Of a stretch of 64,000 nt of DNA, positions 13,901 through 28,900 are shown piece by piece. A model generated the notes under the pieces. That model did not search any database. It had not been told where the DNA came from and was given only the letters and a program-made list of their open reading frames with translations. Position 1 is the first letter of the stretch; every line of letters starts with the position of its first letter. Location of the stretch: positions 458,501 to 522,500 of the forward strand of contig JAQFVV010000072.1 of the NCBI GenBank assembly GCA_028023455.1, given 5' to 3'. Made by a program: the position numbers and the translations under genes. This stretch comes from Epiperipatus broadwayi. Its lineage: Eukaryota > Onychophora > Udeonychophora > Euonychophora > Peripatidae.

Positions 13901-16900
13901 CCTGTCTTAAATGTCCAGATGGATACAGAATGAAAACAACAACAGAAGATGAAACTAACATCATTCCAAATATGTCGCCAAGAAGTCTCCATGAGTAATG
14001 GGTGCCTTTCCGTAGAAGGATGACCACAACAGCGACCAACTGTATCTATCAGAGACATTAGTTTCCTAATTCATGAACATTATTCAAGATAACTTGAAGA
14101 AAGTCTTAATTTATTACATAATCTTTTTTTTTTAATTTTATATATATGTTTGTAGAATTCTATAATTTTTTTTTTTATTTCACTTCCACACTTAAAAACC
14201 TAAATCTTTTACAACTTGGAAGAGTCCACTGTAGTCAAAATCAAGAAAGTCCAGGGAGGAAGGTTGTTAAGTTAGACAATTTTTTTTTTATTGAATAAAA
14301 TTTAGGTCATATCTCCCTCCGTAGTGACATGACATTAGGTATTATCATCATCCTTACTATAAGGAATCTGGAATAAGGTAAGACTTTATTTGATATTATT
14401 CCATATTAAGAACATGCACTTGCTACAGGACAGTTTTTATTATTTTTTTTTTTTGGTTAATAATGATTGTTTATATTTGTTTATTCAGTATGAATGACTA
14501 ATATTCTTGCGTGAACGTTCTTTTCTATCAATGATAGGTAACTTGTATGTTAGTCAAGTGGATGTCCTCAAAAAAGATGGAACCTCTACAGCTGGACCTG
14601 GACTATGAAGCTATTGCACATACCTTTATATAATATCATTAAATAGTTAGCTAGCTTCATGATCATTGTAACAACAAATTAATTTTTCTTTTCGTAATTC
14701 TTAACTACTTTGTAAATATGTAGTGTATTTATGTATGTCTACCGTGAAAAAGGTTGGAGTAATAAACACGTTTAATCATTAATATGGTAAAGATACACAC
14801 TAGACACACACACACATGTATATACTTTTTTTTTATGTTAAAAAAATTTTTTGAATTTTTTATTTTGTTAGTCAATAAACATTGTTAACTTGATGTTCAT
14901 TAAATGATCTCTAGTTTGTCAAAGTAATTTATCCATTTGTTTCATCAATTCATTACCAGATATACACACGTACACATACATACTTTCTGTTACATTATAA
15001 TATAATAATGGTTAAATGAGTCCTCCACTCAATTGGAACTTATACAGAGGTATTGTAATTGCTATCTAAGATAAATTCACCCTTGAAAAAAGCTGAGTGC
15101 AACATTCTCCCTGGGTTTGAATTCTGAAGCATGTGGAATCCGAAAGAGGGGCGAGGTATAAATAAACTAGCCTAAATCGTGTCCGAATTTAATGTGTAAA
15201 CCTAGAGCTATCCCATTGGAGGTGGATATGATCATTGAGGTACTTCATCGCATCAGTCATGGCATCCTACCCGAAGACCCTAGGTCCGACCGTAGTCAGA
15301 TGTGCCCCCCCTTCTTTGGTGAAAAACCCGACTGTCACACACTAGATAGGGAATTTATTATACTAACCTTCTAGTATCTATTGATTACTATAGCTTAAAA
15401 CTTGTGGCAATATTGTATGGAGAAAGCAGATTGTGTAAGCTTAAGTAATGGTGGTTATATAATCTTACAGTGTTTTACTTAATTAATGTACTTATTTCCA
15501 TGCTTTTTTTGTTTGTTTATGCTTTCACTTTCAATTCTACAATAGACTTCTTCAGAAATTATTTTCTTATTGAAAAAAGGTATAAATGCGGGACTTTTTC
15601 AATAAAAGAATAAATGCTGAAAATGGTTATTGTATTCTTAGCATAAAAATAAACAAAAATTGCGTAGAAAAAAGTGGCATAAGTGATTTATTATTCATAC
15701 TGAGTAAAACAAAGACTCATTGCACTATCTATCAATAACATCTTCAAATATCTTACTCTGTATGTTTGTTTGTTTCCTGCATTATTGGTACCCAATGATC
15801 TTCATCTAATATTTAAATTAAAAAAAGGACTGTTATCCGCAGTTGATGAATGGCTTTTTATTGCATTCATATCAGGTGAATCATATAGAAAATTCTGAAC
15901 TACAATTAGAAAAAACAAGATTGTTTATAGCAAAAATATTTTATTACTTCATTTTACTAAAGCATTAAAAAAAATTTTCACTCTGGACACAAAAAAGGTT
16001 TCAATTTTCACAATTGCAACTGAATGGGTTGATGTCCTAATAATGACATTTTAATCAATGGGATTTAAACCTGTACTTTTTAGTAATACAAATTAGTAGG
16101 AAGAAACTCAAAAATATACATGATCAGAATTTTATTATTTTGCAAATCTGGAATGTAGTTCCAAGTTCTTTTCCCAAACTGGCCAGAGAATACTTTTACC
16201 CTGAGCAACTAGACCATTCCTAATAATGACTGGCTTAAAAACTTTACAATCAATTCCCACTTCATGTATGTATGAAATAAGTGAAAAAAATTAAACCTCA
16301 ATCAGATCTATTAAAAGAAAGCATCGTGCTCTGCCCGTCAGTATTTCCTTTTCCCCCAATTTTTTAAAAATTAAGAAAATTAGGCCTAGTAATTAATGGC
16401 AGCGGAACCATTTGCACTATTAATAAAATTAAAATTAATGCATTATATAAGCAATTATTTTTAAATGTTTATTTAGTGAAATAAGTGAATTTACATGACT
16501 TGATTAGTTTTCTTCACGAAATTTTAAATGTAAAATAAAAAAAACTTAAGAACAAATATATATACCGTTTTGCTCTTTTAGCTCCTTCATCCAAAATTAA
16601 TCCTAGATGAGCAGCAGGATTTGAAAAAGCTTTTTGGAGTTCTTTTAAATGACTTCCGGCATTCTAAAACATTTTAAACAGTAATAAAAAATGGTGGCAA
16701 CATGGAAGAATCAGCTACAGAGTAATATTCAACACTGGAATAATAATTACTTAATAATAGCAAACATGCTGTACTCCATTTTTACTATTTAACATTACAA
16801 TTTACGACGATGTGTGTATGTGTGTATATATATATATGTAATACATTAGATTAATATCCCAACATTGGTTTGTTAAGTAAATGAAATACTCTCAATCCAA

Positions 16901-19900
16901 AGCACAAGACAAAACGTTTTAAGAGAAAAGAACAGACATTAAAAGTTCTATCCCTTGTGCTTTAAATTGAGAGTATGTCATTTATAATTCAATAGAGAGG
17001 GAAAGTCCACTATGCAGCGAAGATTATAAAATTGTAACTTCTTTACAGATTTACAGCTTAGCACTGCTTTCGACCAGGTCTGCCATACTCTTAGCACTAA
17101 GGTAAATCTTCTACATACCTATCTTAGTGTTATGAATATGATCGGCCTGGTTGAAAGCAGTGCTAAGCTGTAAATCTGTAAAGGAGTTATAATTTTATAA
17201 TCTTTCCTCCATAGTGGACCTTCCCTATCTATTGAATTGCAAATTAATAAGGAAAGAAATAAAAGATAGATGGAGTATTACATTTACTTAACAAACAAGT
17301 GTTGGGGTGTTAACCTCATGTATTACATAATACTAACAGCTTGGAAAAGTTTTTATTTATATATATATATATACACGCACACACAAACAATATAGATAAA
17401 TGTACCCTGTAAATATTTAAAAAACTATGAAATGATATCATCCCCAATCATCTTGAATCAAATATTTGTTCTCCAGTTGCCGTGCATGCGAAAAAAAATT
17501 GACAAATCACTCTATAACATATATACATCTCAGATGACATACTGTCACCAGTTGTTCCAAAGCAAAGCCAATCTTCCACACAAGTGTAACACTGGAAAAT
17601 CCTAAATTAACACTGGCAAATGCTAAAGTATGAACATAAGAAGAACAATTTCTATATTTGTGTGAAAGATTACCTTCATTTCAGGGCAGCTGAGAACAGT
17701 TCATCTAAAGTAAATATGTATGGTAGATTGATCTGTCAAATTCATCAATGACAACTGAACGGCAAATGATTGAAGCACACAGAGAGTGAATCTGACATTT
17801 CTCTGTACTTCTTTATATAATAACTTTTATATACAGCTAATAATATTAAATATACCATCACTAATCTTCATAACTAGGATTCTAATTGTAAGGAACCAGA
17901 GAATACCCTTTACAAATGGCATTGAATATTTGAGCAGAAGAGATTAAAATTAAATTGACAAATAAAATACTTTTAATCTTTAGTTTATGTAAAAAATTAC
18001 TCAAATCTAAAAAGTTTTATGAATGTCTGAAATTATCATTCTACATAAAAAAAGAATGTTGCTCTGAAAAAACAGCCTAAAATCATCAATATATTTCCGA
18101 AATATCATAAATACTCTGAGATCAATGATAAGATTTTTAGGTTGTTTTATAATAGCATGTTGAAACCGCCAGAGGGCGTGATTTGTTTGTAAACAAAGAT
18201 AAATATAATGTTGCCGGGGCCGGGATTTTTTTTTTTGCTTTGGTTTGTTTATCACATTTATAAAAGTAAATCCATTTTTTAAACACAACAAAAAAAAAAT
18301 GCATAAAAAAATTACAAAAAAAATGAATTTACAAAAAGAACTTAATTTTTTTTTTATTCTTTTCATTATTTATATTTTCGGGGGCCGGGTTTTTTTTTTC
18401 GGTCTATGTATTTTTTTTGTTGTTGTTGTTTATCACATTTAAAAAGTACGGCGGCTATCAAATCAATTTTGGCAACCCAAAAAAAATATATATCAATTAA
18501 AAATGAATTTTAAAAAGTAGTTACCACTTTTTTTTTTATTCTTCTCATTAAACCCTTATATTTTCAGTTCAGTATTCTACGACAAAAAAATCATATTCTT
18601 CTTTTTTTTGTTTGTTTGTTTTATTTTTATAAATTATAAATAAATCTATTTCCATTTAATGGTAACATTTACAAGCCAAAGTCAAACTTTGGGAGAGGGG
18701 GAGGGGGGGTGTTTCCTATTGCTAACAGAACTGAACGCAAAAAACTCGAAGGTTGACAAAGTTTTGACGGTAATTACCAAAAACATAAATATATACGGCA
18801 ATTAAAACCAACTTTTTGGGTTCTTTATGATAAACAGCAGGCATGCAGCTTCAAGCTGTTTTGTTTGATAACCCGGTTCCAGCAGTCAGAGAAGAATTCT
18901 TTCTTTGACATTCGGAAAGTTTCCTATTTCAGCCATTTGATTCAGCTCGCAGTTGTTCTCACACGAAACGTGACCTAGAGCGTGATTTGATAGGAATCGC
19001 GCTTGCACCAACACTTGCCCAATTTTTTCAGCAGGAAATGGGGCTAGGGAAGCATGAGACTCTGCTCATAATTGTTAGTAGACCTTCCTAAAACATGGGA
19101 GATAGATAGTTTTGACAATCGGAATTTCAGCCACCCTCAGACAATACTGTAGCCAAAAGTGAAACGTGATCACACATCCAAAATGCTTAGCCCAAATCTG
19201 AGCTGTAAGCTGACACGATAGCTTCTGCGGCAGATTAAATGTCATGTTCTGTGTGCATTAGCATAGAAATAAACACAGCAGCCACCCCGTATCAACGGAC
19301 TATTTCTAGGCTTACGCATTAGAAATAGCGGAGGCCGCCTAAACAGCATATTTCTGTGCGCTATCATAGAAATAACGCCCTCCGGCGGTTTCAACATGCT
19401 ATTATAAAACAACCATAATTTTACTACGGATTTTAGCATACAGCATCCACAGAAAAAATTAAAAAATCTTGTGTTATATCCCTATGTAAAAATTACAATT
19501 TGATCATAAATGAAGAGTATAAAGTTTGGATCTGCTATATCATGATAAAGTAAAATGTAGACTCAGACATTAAAAATTCTTGTGCTTTCCTAAGTATTAG
19601 GTTGATATTTGAATATTTGCTCCAAGGTAAAATGTCTTCAGAAGAGTAATTTTTATTTTCACTAATGAATATCTATAGTCATTGTAGGACAAAAGAAGCT
19701 GTGAATACTCATTGATATTTTTGGAGCATGAGTTGCTGTCAAACCATGAATTCAATCTCTAAAGCAGACATTATATGCACTGAGAGACGATAGAGGCATG
19801 GACTAGAGCCAAAGTCAAACACGCATTAAATAAAAAATAAGCTAGCATTCCTCTATCCAAAAAATGGCCTCTATAATATATTTTACATAGATTTGAATAT

Positions 19901-22900
19901 AAACAAAACAACAAATTCAATAGTTGATAACGTAAAAGTTAGGAGTTGAGTAAATTGACACTTGAAAATAAAAATGAGACAATTTACTCTACATAAATGA
20001 TCTTCGTGCAATAAAGATATATATGAGAGATGGTGACCTGGCCCAATTGATGAGTGCTGGTTCAGCACGAAATGCATCTTGGGGGTTATTTGTCTTTTAT
20101 TGTATCTTTATTTATATGAAATTATTTATGAAATAAAAAAGAATGGAGAAATATGGAAATTGTCTATCTATAAACAATATATTGTACTATTTTTACGTTT
20201 TGGGTTAGGTCTTACATTACGCACTGCATTAGTTAATCAATCTATATAAAAGAAAAATATTTTATTCATGCATGAGTTCGAACATTTCTAAAACATAGCT
20301 ATATTCCCTGATTAACTCAATCTAATAATTTCTTGCAGCTCAAAGTGCTGACGGAATCAGTTTAATTTATGAGTAAAAGGCAGGTAACAAGATGGGTGAG
20401 AAAGGTAATGCGGTATGCAAAAGATTTGGATAAAGAATTTATATCAGTATATTTGTACAAAAGATGGGATGATTGTATTAAGAGGATTGTTGAGTGTTGT
20501 AGTAGTAAGGAATGGGATAAAAGAATAGATTTATTATTAAAGAATAGGGAGTTAGAGAGATGGAGACATACTATGGAGAGTAAAAAGAGTTTAATTATAT
20601 ATAGAAATAAACAGAATATTAGGTGTGAGTTAATATATGATAATAGTAAGGAAAGTAGTTTATTATTTAAGGCTCGAATGGGATCTTTAGCTACAAGAGA
20701 ATATACATGTAAATGGAAAAAAATGGCTGATTTATTTTGTAAATTATGTAAGGAAGGAATAGAAAATATTAGGCATTTGTTAATTGAATGTAAATGCTTG
20801 AAAACAGAAAGGGTACATATAATGAAGTTATGGAAGAATAAATATGAAAAAAGTGATTATACAGAAAGTGAATTATTGGTTTTTATGCTGGGTTTGGGAA
20901 AAGATAAAGGGGATTTAGATATAAAGGTTATAGAGTTGACAAAGATTATGTTGTGGAAATGAGCTGGAGCAGAATATGAGAAAATTTAGAGTGGAGAATG
21001 GAAAATAAAGTGGCTAACATGTTTATCTGGGCATAATTGCTGAGATATTCTTGATTGTTTAGGGAGAAGCCACAATACATCACATCACATCAACTCTCGT
21101 CGCATTTTTGTCAAGACTTACAAAGCAAATACTTAACCATAAGATCGGGAATTATACTTTCCCATCACTTAATTAATTTATTATAAGAATTTGCTCAGTA
21201 ATTTTCCCTGGGCTTAATTAATACAGCATATTGGCAGGGTAATTATACACTTCTCTAAAACTGACGAACAACATCTATAAACTAAAATTAAGAACACAAC
21301 TAACTAAAATTAAACATGTACAATAAAAGGTTTATATTAGTAGTAAAAGTTTTATTACGACACATTAAACATTTAAACACTTAAAATAAAAAAAAAAGTA
21401 TAATATTGGAAAGAAACACATACACGCCTAATCAGATAATTATTCTAACCATTGAATTCAAATATTTCACTTTGAAGTCTTAAATAACAAATGTCTCTCC
21501 TTTCTTTTTGTCTACATTAACAGTTTATTATTTAAATTCAGTTCACAAATCTCTTTTTCTATAGATATGAGTTATGGTATGGCCATTAACTTACCAGTAA
21601 GATCTTTTACTAATTCTTTATGACTTCATTCTGATAACACTTTTCACATCTCTGATCCATATTTAGGGCAAGGCTAGACTAAGTTTTTGGTGACTTTTGT
21701 GAGAGAAGGTGCCGGCAAATGAGCTGTTTCTACTCACACGTGGAAACTAGATTCATTGTAGTAGCATTTGATTATGGCTTCGAAATGCTGCACATAAGAA
21801 ACAGCCAGCAAAACACAGGTAGAAGACCAATTCTAAACTTGTCTTTTTCTTTTATACCCTGATGACCAGTTTGATTTCAGCGCATATTCTTATTCTTTGT
21901 GTTATTATCACTCAATAATCTTCAACATTCCTTATTACTTTTTAGTTATAAAGTTCTATTTTTTATAACTTATTTCTGCCATCTTTAATTATCTGGTAAA
22001 AGGTTTTACTCTGATAGTAACCAGTCATATATAATAATACAGCAAAGGTACATCCACTTTTTCTTTTAAAATATATATGTTCTACAATACTCAATGCCAA
22101 TATACTTATACCATATATATGTAAATGGTATAACATGTAAGATGAGCTTTTAGCAAAATTAATTGTATAAAGCTATAACTAAGATACTAATAGTTAAGCT
22201 GAATAAAAATATTTAAAACAATAAAAAAACCTTTTCTGTTTTTTAAGTGGTCAAACATTAAAATGTCTTTTGTAACTCAAATTCTGTTTCTAGACCTTTT
22301 TCTTTCCAAACTTAATCCAGCTTCAATCCTTATTAATATGTGAAAAATGATTCTTTCCCCAACTTATTTAATATAATACTTTTCAAACTTAATCTTACGA
22401 AAAAAATGTCTAAAAAATAAAAACATATTTCAGAAATATTTTTGTAATATTAATATTTGAAAAAACTTGTATTAATTAATAAAAACATCAAAACAGGGGT
22501 AAATAATTTATATTTTACTCACATTAAATAAATTTATTTACAGGATTGAATTAAAAATAACTTTAGAGAAGAATCAAGGAAGAAAGCATTTCTAAATCCA
22601 ATTCCTTTTTCCAATTTTTTTTTAGCTCAAGAAAGCAATGGTAGAACCATTCTTGAAATATTGGCATTCCTTAGATACGATCTTTACAGAAGGTAGTACA
22701 ATCACTAGTCGATTTGGAACTCAATTTAAAACAGAAGCTTCAACTGGCATCAACTTTATGTTTAGGCAAGCCTAATTGAGAAAATTGAAGTTGTTTTTTT
22801 TAGAAGAATCAACAACTATTAAACACTAAAACTGTTAATTTAGATTTTCAGATGTGTCATATTACCTTAAAGAGTGTGCCTATGGATACAGGTAAATTTA

Positions 22901-25900
22901 TTCTTGGCTTCATTATGATTAAAAAAAAATGTGGTATTTCATAATAATAAATTAAATGTGGAACTTCATAATAATATAAAAATTTGAAGGCAGAAATTCA
23001 ATGACTGAAAATGAGACTTAAAAATGATTGGTGGATTAAAACTGTATGAAATATACAGACGTTTGCAGATAACAATAAATCAAAATTATTGGTTTTTTGA
23101 AGCACTGACGGCAATATATGGACTTAGGTAAAGATATCTATCAATGGCACTCTCTATGATGACAATATTTTGGAGTCATTTTTTTTGAATAACGATAAAA
23201 GAATTGAGATGATGACTTTTAATAAAATATACATTTTTAATTACTCACTTAAGTTTGGATTAAGATATCCAGCTTAATGAAGTCAAAACAGCTCTTTGTA
23301 ATCTTAAAAATGGAATGACTTCAGGACCTGATGAAATACCTAGAACAATTTTTAAATATGGTAGTGGTATCTTAGCTTCAAAAATATTGTGATCTTTTTA
23401 GAACTATATGGACTCATGTCATATGACCTTAAGGATGCTTCTATTGTTCCAATTTTTAAAAATAAAGGGATTAGATAAGATTGCAGTAATTTTTCAGGAG
23501 ACTGATACCTAATGTCATCATTAATTTATAAATTTATACAAGAGAAACAAAAGGTGACATGTTTTTTTTAGATGCTCTACATGAATCAGTGCAATGGTAG
23601 ATTGGTGTATTCTCGGCTCAAGATCTTGTGATCAGTTCTGTCACTTTGTCTACATAAACTCTCACTGCACTTTCTATAGACGCATTTAAATTATTTCATT
23701 TAAAAAATTAATTTTGCCAAATTGTATAAACACACCATCTTTAAAATTTAGTTTTTGCCAATTTGTTATCGAGAAAAATGCATAATTAATCCTACATTGT
23801 ACCAATAAAATGATAATTATTTTAAAATGTTATTTTGCATATCGCTAAATCATTGCAAAAAAAAAATTCTATTTTACAAATTTTAAAACAAATGTTGTCT
23901 TTAAGAAAATCTTGTTAACTATTTATTAAATAATAAAAAAATTTGACAAAGAAAAACACGATTAAACTCATTTTATTATTGACTATAAAAGATCTAAGCA
24001 AAAAAAAAATAGTACAAAAAAATAATAATAATTTAAATATGACAAATAATAAAAAAAATTGTCATAATAATAATAAAAGCACTAATAACAAAATTAATCT
24101 AATAAACACAAGAAGCATATTAGTAGCAATAGTATATACAATAGCAGTAAAAAACAAATATAGCAACATCACTAATTATAGTAATTGCAATAGTATAATA
24201 CTAAAAGAAGAAACAAAAGTGCTATACCTGAATTCCTGTCAAGGCTATAAATAAACGTAGAATGTCATTGGTGCCTTCAAAAATCCTGAATATCCTTACA
24301 TCCCTCATGATCCGCTCAAGACCAGTTTCCTATAAATGCATACATTGCAATTTATTCATGTCTAATTAATAAATTTAATTGGTGAAGAGAATTGCTTTTG
24401 CTATTTAAGAAAAAGATTTTGTGAATTCTTACTGACATCTCAAGCGCCTTAATTAAGTCATTTATTTAGAAATAGCACACATAAAAAAAAAGCGAACTAG
24501 AAAAAACTAACGGACAATAATGAATAAAATGCAAAAGAAATATGCTTATAATATTTAAAGGAAATCTATAAGAAATATTACAGCAGTTATGATTAATGCA
24601 TATGAGATCATCTGAATAACCAAGTACACAACTAACCATAGCATTAACGAATGAAATCAAAGACTCTCAAATAAATGGGAGAATTATCAAGACACATCAG
24701 CAAACATATTCTTAACAAGTCTATTTCTGAGTTATGAGATACAGCATTATCATCGACAATCATAAAGATATACCATATTACTTCAAATTTAAGCCATCAT
24801 TGAATTGAAACTACAGTAGGATTTTAAAATTTAGAAAATTGAAAAAAAAAAAACAAACATAAAAATGATTCATTTTTGCTTTGAATTTAAACCACAGTCT
24901 AATTTTATGTTTTTAAAATTTGAATAAAAAGATTGATTTAAATTTGAAGCAATACAGTATTTACTATTCACTATGTAATTAATTTTTGGCAATAATTTAA
25001 TATAAACCAATAACTTTCCTAAAACATTCCAAACCTTAATGTGGTTATATCTTTTTGGAGCAAATGTTAGACTGATTAAACCTCATCTTTCTCATAATAA
25101 GTATTAGAGTATTTTAAACCTTTTAAGAGTCAATAATACTAAAAAGGACATAAAATTGTTACACCGATCCTTGGAAAAATTGAATGCCATTAAAATTTAA
25201 AATTAAAAATGAAAGAAATTCCTTAAAATTTTAGCCCATTAAGACAACACATTAAAGAACATCTCTGGACATATTGTTTGGCAACAACAATCAGTAACAA
25301 TCAATGGGTACCAATCTAGTTGGCTATCTACATTTCATTTTCTCTTTGTTTCTTTAAAACAGAATTTTTATATCATGAAAGGATACTGGAATGATTAATC
25401 GATCAACTGAAGATTCTTTGGATTTGGAAAAGGGATTTACCCTAACATTATATAATTTATAAATTCAAGGTGAAATCAAAAACCTCATTACTTTTCATTC
25501 ATAGGTCTTTTTTTTTTTTTTTTTGAGAACTTTTAATATTACTTGTCTTTTCAATTTCTTCTTTGGTTTTGAAAAAATGGGAGAGATGAGAAATGGGGAA
25601 GAGGGGAAAAATATGATCAATCCTAAATTTTCAAGGTTTATTTGAATTTTTCATTGTAATACTACCTCATATTGCTTTACAAAATTGATGTATAATTTTA
25701 AACAATCTCTTTTAGTATTTGTAATTGATAGATTTGTTTTGGAAATTTTTATTATTTGTCTTTAAAATTTGCTTTTCAAAAAATGAGGAGAGGGAAGGAG
25801 GGGAGGAGAAAGATGGTGAATGATAAAAATGTTATCAACTTTGATCAAAACAATAATTGTCAACTCATTTAATACAAAGTACAAATCCAAACTAACAATC

Positions 25901-28900
25901 CAAATAAAAATGAACTGGCTAGCTTTGACATAACAGGCAAAACTCTCCATACAATAGTGCCACCCTATGCCAACCAGAGTAATCAATGGATGCCAGAAGG
26001 CTTGTGCATAAAATCCCCATCTAGTGCTTACTCATGTGATGTTTAGTGCTTTGACATAACGACAAATTAACAAAAAAAAAGCATGAAAAATTAAACTTTT
26101 TTCTTATTGATAATTTTTATTAGTCATTCATTAGACTAGAGATTATTCAATTAATGAATAATATTTCTGCGTATAATTTTCACTACACCATTCTCACACA
26201 AGATAAGGACTGATTCCTATTGTGTAGGGGTGTACTCATAAACATATAACCAAAGACGTGAAAAAAAAAAAAAATCCTCAAGGTACCTCTCCACAAAGTG
26301 TTAAAAGTGAATAGAAACCAGTCCCTATCTTGTGAAAGAGTGGTGTGTGAAAATTGGACTTACAGAAATATTCTTTTTTTATTGATTTGGATTTCCACTG
26401 CCTGCCCCATAATTTTTTAATTTTTTGACTTCACAAAAATCCAAAAATAAAATGCATTGACACATCCTTTTTGAACTGACTAATTTATTGTTATTGGAAA
26501 GGGTATGGACAATGCAATAACGCTCTAAATTCCTGTTACCTTTCTTTTTCTATCATATATGACCTGAGATCTTTAAATAAAAAATGTAAGGAGGTTTACT
26601 TTCTACTTTTTTAAAATTTAAAACTAAAAAAAAAATAATAAAACAATTTAAATGAATACCTCCAAGTCTGTTTCCAGTTTCTTTTCAAATAAAAACATTT
26701 TAGCAATATCATCAATGAAGAACGCAAAGTTGATTTTTAAATTAATTTCTAACAATTGAATAATTAAAAAAAAAGTATTTATCATAATGCATGGAAGTGG
26801 TTCCCTTTGATCTTTTAGATTTCTGTTACATTTTTTTCACTCTTTATGAATCTAGATTTAGATTGAATCTTAAATTTATTAATTAATTATTCCAGAATTA
26901 TTTGGTAAAATAGGCGCAGTGTTTTAAAGAAACAAAGAGAAAACGGAGTGTTGGTAGCCGCGTAGATCGGTACCAATCAATACATATTAGTAGTACACTC
27001 AACTTCTTCCCATTAACTTATGCTATTCAATCTCATTTTGAGAATTATCATCTATTTTGCCTTTAATTAATTTTTTTTTTTTTTAAACTTTCATGCATTT
27101 TGACTCTTACCATCTTGAAGGTTTAAATTAACATTACTGGTATTTCGTTGTTAGAAAAAAATTTGGAACTTTACCAGACTTTATTAATCTAATATGAAAG
27201 TAGCCTAACTTATATTTTAATACTAGTATGTGCTGAAAAGTTAGCAATTTCATCATCTGTTTTTTTGTCGCTACCATTCAGCCAATAACATCAGTAGCAT
27301 TCATACTTTTCAGGCAATAATCTTTTCTGTTATTGGTAAATTTTCTGACATAAAAATCTAAAGTAGTAATTAAATGTGAACTTTTGCTTGCCAAGGATTT
27401 AGCATTACTGAAATTCGAATTTAGATATTGAGCAATCATATTTAAGATTAACCTGGCAATATTTATAATCAAATTATCTTTCAGTATTCATCTTATATAA
27501 CCAACTTATTTATTACTGTTGTATGGCTAAAACTAGCATTATATTTATCACTATCATTTTCAATTCTTATTAATCCATTGCCGAATAAAGATATTGCCTA
27601 GTTTAATCGAGTTTCTTAGATCTACTGCTTTTTTATCCTACATTTACTCCAGTTATTTCATCTATCCATATCACTTGATCTCTTTCTAATGCTCTTATAA
27701 TTTATTATATCTAATTTAAGACTTCATTTGTCCAGTTTTCAGTCTCTTAATTCTAAATAATTTCAGTAATAGGTTTGTTCTCCCGTTCGTGTGTTTTACT
27801 TTTGATATCTCCTTCTTAATCTAAACATAATCTCTGTATACTATGAAGTGTGGCCAATCAGTTTCGGCAATGTTGCTCAATCAATTAGGCAAGGCTCAGA
27901 TCCATAAGTAATTATAGGAGTAGATATTGTCAATGTAAATAAATTAATAATTGGATTCTTTAAAACTTATTATCCTTCTTCAGAAAATCTACGACTCATA
28001 TAAGCTAGACATCTTACAACTTGAATATAACAGGAAGACATAATTACATTAATCTTCCATTAGATAAAAAGCTGTAACAAGGTTCTACAATCAAGTGATT
28101 AACACCTGATTACCAATAGTATGAGTCATCCCCCATCACCATACCCACTGCATCTTTAATGATGTTAATTCCAGCATCTCACTATTTTCCTCATAAATGT
28201 TAATGAACATTTTATACTATTAATATGGGGTTGAAAACAATTGAGGTCATAAAATGAATGAATGAAAAAATATATACATTTGTCAAAAAAAAATTACAAA
28301 ATAAAGTGAAATGGATCTATTCTTGAAGGAAAATGAATAATCAGCAATACATTATCGACAAATTGCTTTCGGATGAAAAGAAAAGAATCGTAAAAATAAA
28401 AGCAGTGAAAGATCATGAAAGAAATAAGTATAATCATCTAAAAAAAAAAAAAAAGCAAGAAAATAAAGATTTGCGAAACAATCTACCATGACTTGTGGAA
28501 CTATAATTTATGACAAATCCATTCCTTATAACAATTATGAACTATTGAAATGTAATGCCATATTAAGAAATTAGTTTCTTTATAAAATCAAATTGATATA
28601 TTTACTAATCATAACTCAAGCAATTTACAGTTCCCAAACAAAAACTTGTAATAAAAAACATTGCATGCTTTTTATCAGATAAAACAAGTACAGATTTTTT
28701 AAACAAATATTAATTCAATATTTATTATTTATTTAAATGCAATTTATCCATTCTACTTTGAACACTTTTCAGCAATGAACCTTTTATTGTACATATATGC
28801 ATATACAATCTTACGTTTCGACTGTCCTGCAGTTTTCTTCAGAGCCACTTTTCTTGTGGCTCTGAAGAAGACTGCAGGACAGTCGAAATGTAAGATTGTG

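Noticed and set aside
18007-18442. Overlapping open frames on both strands
   Set aside because: Low-complexity translation of poly-T/A tandem units inside the TIR element.
23943-24254. 103-codon plus-strand open frame
   Set aside because: Lys/Asn/Ile-rich translation of A-rich DNA; it runs antisense into a confirmed VLCAD exon.
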